Assembly (NCBI GenBank): GCA_027924585.1
Contig: BSBM01001666.1
Span: 1,687,001-1,751,000 of the forward strand
Direction: 5' to 3'
Origin: Larix kaempferi
Taxonomy: Eukaryota; Streptophyta; Pinopsida; Pinales; Pinaceae
DNA: 64,000 nt
Shown here: positions 55,453 to 64,000 of the stretch, one piece after another
Layout of the letters: every line of letters begins with the position of its first letter
Numbering within the stretch: position 1 is the first letter of the stretch
Position numbers and translations under genes: made by a program
Notes under the pieces: generated by a model
Seen by the model: only the letters and a program-made list of their open reading frames with translations
Told to the model about the DNA's origin: nothing
The model's database searches: none

Positions 55453-55473
55453 CATTCCCCGGAAACGAAGCCA
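55453..55473 (-). promoter_or_regulatory. Element C primer-binding site (Athila/Tat-like)
   Basis: On the minus strand TGGCTTCGTTTCCGGGGAAT starts four bases after the LTR end. It resembles the TGGCGCCGTTGCCGGGGA site (tRNA-Asp type) of Athila and Tat elements, with three changes in the first 17 bases. Confidence 0.7.
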
Positions 55474-55845
55474 ATTATGTTAGCACCAAAATTGACCCTA
55501 AGGTTGTGGAAAGGTCTCCTTGAGGAAACACGCAGAACCACATAAGGAGATATAAGCTGGCTTCTTATTCTCCAGAGAGGGATCTCTCACAAATTAATAA
55601 AACAAGGCTAGAGATGGATAAAACTGTGATTAAATTGTTGTTGCTTGAAAACAAATGGACACACATTGGGCAGTGGAATCAAAACAAACAAATTAAGATT
55701 ATCATGTCAATGCTTTGCAAACAAACCCATGTAGAGGCAAGATAGCTACCAGCTCAAAGACAAAGAGCTTTTGTTTCGTGATTAAGAAGAATAGATTAAC
55801 AATCCATTAATATAGAGCATATAACATGAATTCTATATCAAGTTT

Positions 55846-56528
55846 TGTGAAAATCCTCACAGCAGATCTAAGAGATGATGTGTACCTCACAAGAGTAATT
55901 ATGATTAAGCAGGATAATAGAAGAAGAGTGAACAATACAGTATAATGAGCAACAGAATAATATGGTACAGTAGAACTCAGATAGAAGCAATAATACTTCA
56001 CACACACTAATTAATTAATCACAACATGGAAAAATAAATAGTATAATGGGAGAGAGGATTCGAATGCCTAAGGTGGAAATTCAAATTAGCCTCTCAAAGT
56101 GATCATAAGATCAATAGAGTGTCATCGGAGCACAACTAGGTGTCCTCATGATCATCGGAGTGCAACTGGAAGTCTTCATCATCATCAGTGGAGTCATCAA
56201 TGCTCAAGTAACTGTCAACCATCAGCCAAACTAACTCTGGTAGGTGTAACTGAGTGTAACTGACTGTAACTGAGTGACAATTGGACTGGTAGGTGAAGAA
56301 GGGCGAGTTGCTCCCTAAAATCAAGGAAGAAGGGCGCATTAAGCAACTGGAGGGCTAAAACTGAATAGTGATAAGCTCCTGGGGGATGGCTAACTGAGGG
56401 CTAGGTGCTGGACTGATGAATGGGATGCATGCAAAATGCATGCAAACCCTAAAGGTGCATGCATGACTGAAAATGTAAAGGATCAAAATACTGGTGGGAC
56501 TAGGATGGAGTATAGGAATATCCTAACA
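55846..56528 (-). repeat. Element E 3' LTR
   Basis: Starts TGTGAAAATCCTCAC and ends ATATCCTAACA on the plus strand. Near-identical to 58,078-58,760. Confidence 0.95.
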
Positions 56529-56714
56529 CCGACCCTTAATCCATCCTGGGCCCTGGTAACTAATACCAAAGGTCACCCAATACAATGAATAATAACAATC
56601 AATAAACCAAGGAAGTGGGAAAATTTCATGGGAAACATACCCCCTCCTCAAAAAATAGACTGTAAGGCACACATAAAAATAAATGCTCCAAACTCAAGCA
56701 TGTGTGATGCTTGG

Positions 56715-58001
56715 TCATATGTCTGGAGGTATCTTCTTCTTGGGAAGAAGTGGATCATGCTCAAAAATCATGTGCTTGTACTTGCTCTTTAGATCGAATG
56801 TGATGAGAACAAATCCAATAGTATGAGAATGATCCTTGAACCTGTGATTCGAATCAGCTGAGGTAGGATCAAATATGTGAAAGTGCATATAGTCTTTTGT
56901 CTTCTCCTTCGAACCACCATGGGTGAGATTATGCCAAAAATAACTATTACATGTTTGCTTGAAATCAAAATCAGATTTAAGACTTACAAAATAGTTTCTT
57001 GGGATCTCCTTTGAACCAGTAGGGGTGAGATCAAAACTATCATATGCATGAGAAATTATCCCAAGCAGTAATTGCTTAGAATCCAAATTAGATCCAAGAC
57101 TTGAATCATGGTTTCTTGAGATTTCCTTTGAACCATGAGAGGTGAGATCAAAACTAGTAGATGCATGAGAAATTATCCCAAGCGAATGGCAATGGCCATA
57201 TTCTTCAATGACCTTCTGAAAGCATGAATTTATGATCATATAGTAGTATAAAAGAGGAGATAGCTGGAGAGGAGCAAATGCATTACCTTCAGTAGCTGTT
57301 TTGACCTCTGAAATAATCATGTGATCATGATGCAAACCAACAGACTCTGGTGGAAGAGAGGATTTAGGACCTTCTGCAATATCTAGAGTGTGAGCTGGCA
57401 CAGAAAGAGAAGAAAGTTTGATCATGAGTGGAGAATCTGCAAGTTCTTTGTCAACAACTTCAATATGAGATGATACTGGTTCATGATCTGAGAGATCATC
57501 AAGGGGAGCGAATGCAACATGATCTGAGAGACCATCAGGAGGAGCGAATGCATCATGATCTGAGAGACCATCAAGTGGAGCGAATGCATCACCTTGCTTG
57601 CTTTTGAAGGGATTTGGACCAAATCCATCATTCTTTTTGCCGAATCTTTCATCCAGATGAGCCCATAACTATTTTGGAGTTTCAATATCAATGATGGTCG
57701 GGTACAATATGTAATCAGTCATAGTAAGCTTCATTCTTCCAATGTGCATGTCACCTTTATTCAACCATTTAATCTTCTTTGTAGAGGATTCAAACTCTCT
57801 TTCAAAATAGCAATCAAAGAGATCATGGCTCTTTAAATATGCTATTATTTTTGGTTTCCATTCATCATAGTTGAATAGAGAAAGAGGAGTGATTTCTTCT
57901 AATTCAGGATACATTGAAGCTGTAGAAGACCTGCAAAAAAATATAGAATAACTGCAACTGCTACTGCTGCAAAAATGCAGAAACTGATGCAACTGCTGCA
58001 C
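56715..58001 (-). CDS. Element E gag-like protein (one in-frame stop)
   Basis: The likely start is the internal Met of STASMYPELEEITPLSLFN. Next comes a copia-gag N-terminal segment, YDEWKPKIIAYLKSHDLFDC and IGRMKLTMTDYILYP. After a TAG at ~57,669 the same frame continues LWAHLDERFGKKNDGFGPNP, then three tandem copies of DAFAPLDGLSDH, then 57,425-56,715, which holds two copies of LGIISHAxxSFDLTxxGSKE-like repeats and ends LPKKKIPPDI. No zinc knuckle, protease or RT. Gag-only elements are packaged by a relative's enzymes. The single stop may be a mutation or a read-through. Confidence 0.65.
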
Positions 58002-58065
58002 TCAAAATCTTGATAATAACCTGCAAAAAACTCTCAAGAATGGAGATAAACAATACTCTCAACAT

Positions 58066-58077
58066 GCTCTGATACCA
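58066..58077 (-). promoter_or_regulatory. Element E primer-binding site (tRNA-iMet)
   Basis: GCTCTGATACCA on the plus strand is the exact reverse complement of TGGTATCAGAGC, directly inside the 5' LTR. Confidence 0.95.
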
Positions 58078-58760
58078 TGTGAAAATCCTCACAGCAGATC
58101 TAAGAGATGATGTGTACATCACAAGAGTAATTATGATTAAGCAGGAAAATAGAAGAAGAGTGAACAATACAGTATAATGAGCAACATAATAATATGGTAC
58201 AGTAGAACTCAGATAGAAGCAATAATACTTCACACACACTAATTAATTAATCACAGTATGGAAAAATAAATAGTATAATGGTAGAGAGGATTCGAATGCC
58301 TAAGGTGGCAATTCGAATTAGCCTCTCAGAGTGATTGTAAGATCAATAGAGTGTCATCGGAGCACAACTAGGTGTCCTCATGATCATCGGAGCGCAACTG
58401 GAAGTCTTCATCATCATCAGTGGAGTCATCAATGCTCAAGTAACTGTCAACCATCAGTCAAACTAACTCTGGTAGGTGTAACTGAGTGTAACTGACTGTA
58501 ACTGAGTGACAATTGGACTGGTAGGTGAAGAAGGGCGAGTTGCTCCCTAAAATCAAGGAAGAAGGGCGCATTAAGCAACTGGAGGGATAAAACTGAATAG
58601 TGAGAAGCTCCTGGGGGATGGATAACTGAGGGCTAGGTGCTGGACTGATGAATGGGATGCATGCAAAATGCATGCAAACCCTAAAGGTGCATGCATGACT
58701 GAAAATGTAAAGGATCAAAATACTGATGGGACTAGGATGGAGTATAGGAATATCCTAACA
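58078..58760 (-). repeat. Element E 5' LTR
   Basis: Near-identical partner of 55,846-56,528, ending at the AGTTT duplication. Confidence 0.95.
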
Positions 58761-59348
58761 AGTTTAGCATAAATTTGTGGTGAATACTTGGAATGAAAGG
58801 AACAGAGCATAATCTCTATGAATTCTATTCCAATACTACTCTTATCCAAGCACGAATCAATATAACAATATGGATTAACAATGAAGGAAAAAATTCATAT
58901 AAGAAGAGGAATAAACAGACTGTGAGACCAATAACACATGAATCCCTGGTAAAATTGCTTGCTCGGCCTTACCAGATTTTATTAAACAGTATCAAAAAAT
59001 TCTCTACACAGAGAGAACTCACGGGCTCCAAAAGTTTAAACCCTTTTTCATTTGATTACAATGATTTTATAGCTCTTCATGGCCCTCAGGATCGATTTGT
59101 TCCAACAGAAAATGGTTACAGAACCAGTGAGACCTATGCAAACTGATATGCCACTCCTGCGATTTAGTTACAACCAAAATCGACAGACTCGGAAAAAGCA
59201 AGCTAAACTTCCCTTTTACAAATTTACTTGATGTTTTTACACTAGGATAGACAGACTCGAATAAGATGCCTAAGTAACCGCTTCTCTAGCTGGAAGCTTC
59301 CACGATCATCGAGTCTTTCATGCATGCAGCTTCAGCTTAGCCTTTCCA

Positions 59349-62300
59349 TACTTTTCAATGAGATTCCATTATTAGGCGTTGGGAATGTTTGACATGGCTA
59401 GCTATTTGAGCAACACTCGCATTTCTGTATGGTCTTTATAGGAATAATTCTGGAGGTGTGCACAGGCTTCTCTGAACATCATGATCAATTCAATGTCTTT
59501 GGTTAATTTGTCTACCACTATCTGGACAGACAACAATTGGTCCATGCCTGCAAAATCAATATAGTCCATCTTACACCCTCTTAATTTGTTCTAGTACTCC
59601 TCCTGGGTGATCATGGTGCCATCCTCTTCCCATAAAAGAGGAAAACCCTTATTAAATAAGGGATCAAACATATTCTTGAGACTTTTTTCCTGTTGGGTCA
59701 TGATCTCAATTCCATTTTGGACAACCTTCACTTGCTGATGCTTAAGCATCACTTTCTTTGCCCAGATAATAATGGATAATCTGTCCTTTATACCAGTTGT
59801 GTTAGCCTCTTCCTGAGATAGGCCATTCAGTAAATTTACAACATTCTTAGCATGTTCTGTAGGCTTCTTGTTTAACTTCTCATTGGCAGTTTCCATACCC
59901 TGCTTTGCCAACTTTATCACATCTTCTTTGTCTATGAAAAAATCTAGAAAGGACCTCAATTTGTTTGCTTTAGTAATGATGCTGTCCCAAATCACCTTCT
60001 TGGCCTCTTGAAGAGAAATATGGCCTGTAGCCTTCTTTGTCAATTCACCACATTCATCCTTCATTCCCTGGTACTTGGTTTCCCAAGCCTCCTTATCTTT
60101 TTCTGCGTTAGACAACAGAGTCCTCAGATTTGCATTCCGTTTCTTCAACCTGTTTACCTACACGTCCTCTAGACTAGCCTGGGATATGGATCCTACCAGG
60201 GAGAAATCCCCAACCTCTATGGAAGGTGTTTCTTTAGTATTCATTTCCTAAGCCTTATCTTGCCCTTCCATTTCCTGATTTTTATCTTGCTCCTGCTCCC
60301 TCAACTTCTTTTCAAGCTCCTCAACTTGTGCCTTTAAGAGCTTCTCATTGGCCACCACAATGGACATATCTATCTACCATTTCTTTTCCTTCTCTTCAAA
60401 ACCCAACAACTTAGCTTCACAATCTGTCAGCTTCCCTTGAAGCTTTTCCCTTTCTTCCTCTAGCTCATCTAGCTTAGATGCATCTACCAATTTAGTGGAG
60501 GAAAGTTTCAACTTCGACTTCATTTGCTGGATGGTATTGTCCTTTTCATCCAACACCTTCTGTATGCTGGCCCTTTTGTTTTCATCAATCTCATTTGTTA
60601 AGAATGTAGTTTGGTGCTTCTTTACCTGTGCTTTTAGGGACTTGTTTTCTATATTTTCTATTCTCAGCTGATTTTGGACTTTATCTTTATTTGCCCGCAC
60701 TTTGGATTGATCCAAGGAAGCTTTTAACAACTTATTATAGATGACTTCTCCAGTCTCCTTATGTAGATTGATTATGTCTAGTGTGGGGATGTCCTCCAGA
60801 TTGACTTTCAGTTTGGTGGCCAAGGCTAGACTGAGGGTGTTATGGGTCAGGCTTCTGCTTGCCACCAGAGATACATCTTTCTTTGACATTTTTATCACAT
60901 CAACATATAGCTTGGATTATTCTGAGATTGTTTCTGGACTCTCCTCATATTCTTCAGCAACTCAGCCCTGCTTTTTCCAGGTACTGCAAACACAAAGGGA
61001 GCTCGATTGAACACATACTCCTTGACTTCAAAAGCTGGTACCAGCAGCTTCCCTTTCTTCTTCTTGGGCTGTCCTGTTTGCACTGTCACTAATTGCTGCT
61101 CACTCTTCTCTATCTTCTTCCTCTTTGGGGCCCTTTCTGCATCACCATAAACCTCCATGGGCTCACTGCCCTCCAGCTTGCTGTATTTCTATGAACTAAT
61201 GGAGAGGGGTACAAATGCTGACACTGATGGGAGTAGGGTAGGGGAAACAGGTACTAATGATGTGGGATTGGCCTGGGCTACTGACGGGGTTGAGGTCTCC
61301 TGCTCCTCTATTTCGATTTGTCCTTTGTCAGGGTATTCTAACCAATTAGCCATCTCAGTCAAGCTTGCAAGTTCGAAATGTTCATAACCTTTCCTGTTCT
61401 TTCCTTCCTCCTTTTTGAAATGACATGATGAGGAGCATAATTTATAGCTATCTTGGATTGGAATCCCATGTCTCTCACCATCCACTCGTCTTGCTCTTAA
61501 CAATGATGGAGCCTATTGTCCATGGAAAACTAATATCTGAGGACTTTCTATCATCCAGGAAGTGTTCACATTCCACCCTCAATTTCTGTCTTATGAATTC
61601 CAAGGTAAGTATTCTGGGGGTCAGGAAGGAAGGTAACACATAAGGGGCATGGGAATAGCCATACACTCTGATTACAGTGCCATGTTCGAGTAGGAACCAG
61701 TCTCCAACTCCTTTCCCCGTGGAGGTTTGCAACAAGTCTTTCATTTATGGCAGCACCCTAGGTAGTCTTTTCTGGAAGAAAATGAAGTAGAACTTTGACA
61801 TAAGGTCGTTCATGAATGTTCTATAGTTTGAATACATTTATTTGGTGAGCTGCAACTCTGGGATCAGTAAGTTCTCTTCAAGCGATACCAGGAACATCTT
61901 CAACAAGTATGATTGGAATCTGAAAGTTCTTGTCTTAGGAAACTCTACTAGCTTAGAGTGGATTCTTTCAGCTAGGGCTTCGTCGAATTTGAGGCATGCA
62001 CACTGGGTCGGTAGGTTGGGATATTTTGGCTCAATAGGGCAGGTACTTAGAAAAAACATCAAGCTTATCAGGGGTTCAATTATATACAGGTCAGTGTCCA
62101 ACCCCAAGAACTGGGCCAACATAGTAATGACACACTTTGATTCTTCATTAAAAAGGTTGGCTTCAGCAGGGAAAGGTATGCCCTGGAAAGAGGCATTCAA
62201 CTGTAGGGAAGCATGGTAAAAACTCTGTTTCAGCAAAATTGGGGCAAGCCTGTAGTCTTGGATTAGGGCTTCTTCCCTGTAGCTCTGGGATTTCTGGCAA

Positions 62301-64000
62301 AACTCAGCTGGAATGGCTAGGGATTTTCTAATAGTTGGGGCATTACACATTGTTAGTTTTTCAGAAATTTCAATCTGATATAGGATCTTAACTGAGAGAA
62401 TAACATGTACAACATATCTACAACATATCAATCATGGACACAATAATGCAAGCACACAAGATACATAGAGTTTCACCGGGGAAAACCAAGAAGGTGAAAA
62501 ACCCCGCAACTTCCTCAGAGATAGAAATAACAATGATACAACCAAAGTACAAGAGATAGTCTTCTCCTAGCAGCTGATCCTCCTCCTCACAAGTGCGCCA
62601 CTTTCCAAAAGAGATAGAAGTGAGTAATAAGTGTTCAAATAGAGATCTCCCAATCTCTATTTATACTTGTCCTGTTCTGCCCAATAAACTAATGGGGCTG
62701 ACTTGTCTAGCTTAGCCTAATAACCCATGGTTAACTTAATCCGGGCCGAGCCCAAACTTGGTGGTCTAATAACCCATTTACCCACATGAATCATACAGGG
62801 CCGACCCCATCAAGGTGGTCTAATAACCCATTTACCCACATGACTCATACAGGGCCGACCCCATCAAGGTGGTCTAATAACCCATCAAGTATAAGTTACG
62901 ACACTTACAATATAAATGACGACACTTCCATATAGAGGAATAATAACATCTCTATAGGAATACAAACACTTTTGTATAGAGGAATAATAACATCTCTATA
63001 GGAATACAATACACATGGGTAAAATACATTCCGAAGTTACATATACATGAACACAAATAACACATGACCTTTGACCTGGAGGCATCCATGATCGCTCTCT
63101 GAATCGGGGAGTAGTTGCAGGCACACCATTCTACAAATTTGGGGCAGTATGGGGTTTGACTGGTTGTGAATAAGTAGAAGAAAGAGTGATAAACCCTATG
63201 AACATCTATGTTTTGGGCCCTTATGATCTCCAATCTTTCTTTAGTAGTGTCTATGGGGCTGTTAAGAAACATGGTATCATAAACCTCACAGTCTTTATCC
63301 TCTACCAGCTCATTTACCCTTTGGGGCTCAAAACTTGGGGGTTCCACAGATCCAGCCATTTAAATACTTTTCTAGGGGGAAAATGAGGCCTACATGTTTG
63401 TTTGATAGATGGCTGGGGGCTCCTGGTTGACCTGGTCGGTTTGTCGGCTCCTGCATGGTCTGCTCCTATCGCTTTCCGATGCAAACTGGACAAAAGGGAT
63501 GTGGATCTACGTGCAGGAGAGCCCTTTTTTATATTATTATCCTGACATATCCCCCTTGCAGCTATGACACTGATGGAGCCCTGTTAACCGTTCATCCATG
63601 TGACTGGTTTCCTAGCCGTAGATCTTCCTTAGCTTTCATTTCTGTTGTCTTTCGTGGCTTCCAACTCTTCTCTCCGCCATCTTGCTAGCACCTTTGATCC
63701 ATGAGAACATTTTCCAACCGTCGATCTGGTCCCCCATAGATCTCAGTCGTCCAAAGGCGCGCCTCTTTACCGACTTCATAGATTTTGGGCTCGCAGGTTT
63801 TAGGTTCAAGACAAATATGTGAACTTGTAGCTATCCATCGATCCTCATCCCGCCAAATCTACGCCGTTGGAAGGTGCGGGGTCTACCAAAAGTTCGCAAA
63901 TATGGATATCGGCTTTCTTCGTGCATGTTGAAAACGCGAACCACTTCCCAACCATCGATCTATGCCAACGACCCTTGATCAAGATTTTAACGTGCCCATA
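59349..64000 (-). pseudogene. Element C ORF3, copy 2, with 3' leader (second element copy)
   Basis: Matches 35,247-39,208 along its length and runs off the window. Start MAGSVEPPSFEPQRVNELVE at 63,359. A solo LTR (62,351-63,053) interrupts the N-terminal part, which resumes as NAPTIRKSLAIPAEFCQKSQ. 62,431-61,838 is longer open than in copy 1 (IPFPAEANLFNEESKCVITM, LKFDEALAERIHSKLVEFPK). 61,744-61,189 follows, then the coiled coil at 60,898-60,374 and 60,148-59,591. Stops and frameshifts lie at different places than in copy 1, so the two decayed independently. No gag-pol of this copy is in the window; it would lie beyond 64,000. Confidence 0.8.
62351..63053 (-). mobile_element. Copia solo LTR in ORF3 copy 2 (703 bp)
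   Basis: The minus-strand sequence begins TGTTCATGTATATGTAAC and ends ACTAACA. It is homologous to the copia LTRs at 47,277 and 53,719 (same GTAACTTCGGAATGTATTT start and the TATA-region inverted repeat). Target copies are CACAT (62,346-62,350) and CAAAT (63,054-63,058), one mismatch; the empty site in copy 1 reads CACAT. It contains internal tandem duplications (62,762-62,885 and 62,930-63,010). Confidence 0.9.

Larger units (their letters stand above)
55846..58760 (-). mobile_element. Non-autonomous copia-like LTR element E (2,915 bp)
   Basis: Identical-length LTRs (683 bp each, 55,846-56,528 and 58,078-58,760) and target duplications AGTTT (55,841-55,845 and 58,761-58,765). The minus-strand primer site GCTCTGATACCA is at 58,066-58,077, and a purine tract (AAGGGTCGG on the minus strand) sits at ~56,529-56,537. 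LTRs differ at only a small number of bases, so insertion was recent. The 1.55-kb interior encodes a gag-like protein only. Confidence 0.95.
35247..59348 (-). mobile_element. Large Ty3/gypsy element C (5' LTR, gag-pol, ORF3), heavily nested
   Basis: Minus-strand order: LTR (59,348-55,478), primer-binding site, gag, protease plus extra RNase H, RT, degenerate RNase H, integrase and ORF3. It ends at 35,247 without a 3' LTR. Four younger elements interrupt it (E in the LTR, a copia element in gag, D between gag and protease, a hAT MITE in integrase). Subtracting them leaves roughly 14 kb. The polyprotein has scattered stops and frameshifts. A primer-binding site related to TGGCGCCGTTGCCGG and the extra RNase H point to a relative of the Tat/Athila branch. 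Confidence 0.85.
55478..59348 (-). repeat. Element C LTR, interrupted by element E
   Basis: 55,478-55,845 plus 58,766-59,348 give a 951-bp LTR matching the solo LTR at 13,973-14,926. On the plus strand it starts TGTTAGCACC and ends CTTTCCA. Its upstream edge (59,349) directly meets the ORF3 end of a second element copy, and its downstream edge meets the primer-binding site, so one LTR serves two interiors. Confidence 0.9.

Overview
This window is plant nuclear DNA made almost entirely of nested, decaying transposable elements. The evidence is the tRNA-iMet type primer-binding sites (TGGTATCAGAGC or TGGTATTAGAGC), plant-type Ty3/gypsy and Ty1/copia polyproteins, a plant L1-type LINE with an RNase H domain, spliced genes with GT-AG introns, and many AT-rich spacers. 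The nesting depth and the number of broken frames suggest a seed plant with a large repeat-rich genome. I cannot fix the lineage. I see no intact host gene, tRNA or rRNA.

Layout. 1-12,249: a degenerate Ty3/gypsy element (A, + strand) whose integrase is split by a second gypsy element (B, 4,877-~11,112). B has lost its 3' end and carries a 1,288-bp solo LTR with a perfect 5-bp target duplication in its gag. 12,250-13,972: probable remnant of A's 3' LTR, with tandem repeats. 13,973-14,926: a solo LTR of the element C family. 14,929-16,870: a non-coding element with 18-bp inverted termini and a cluster of CGATCG palindromes. 17,638-19,208: a decayed gag-like frame. 20,693-21,187: a minisatellite. 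21,188-23,188: a five-exon gene of unknown function. 23,768-26,526: a 5'-truncated LINE between ~312-bp direct repeats. 28,468-33,808 (- strand): a four-exon pseudogene with transposase-like SDG...QFK and HGKG...DG motifs. 34,294-34,413: a second CGATCG cluster.

35,247-64,000 is dominated by a large minus-strand Ty3/gypsy family (C). Reading 5'->3' on the minus strand: the tail of one copy (ORF3, 64,000-59,349), one LTR (59,348-55,478), gag, protease plus an extra RNase H, RT, a degenerate original RNase H, integrase, and ORF3 again (38,564-35,370). The two ORF3 copies around a single LTR look like a shared-LTR tandem. Inserted into C are a 2.9-kb non-autonomous copia-like element E (in the LTR), a 7-kb defective copia element (in gag), a 2.1-kb short-interior LTR element D (between gag and protease), a 285-bp hAT-type MITE (in integrase) and a copia solo LTR (in the second ORF3). 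Most boundaries are fixed by matching target-site duplications.

No host pathway is encoded here. Each element's genes work only within that element (gag coat, protease, RT/RNase H, integrase). Almost all are broken by stops, frameshifts or deletions. The longest undamaged frame is the LINE C-terminus (537 aa). The most notable biology is the protease-RNase H-RT order in C, its large coiled-coil ORF3 downstream of integrase, and the two spliced unknown genes between 21 and 34 kb.
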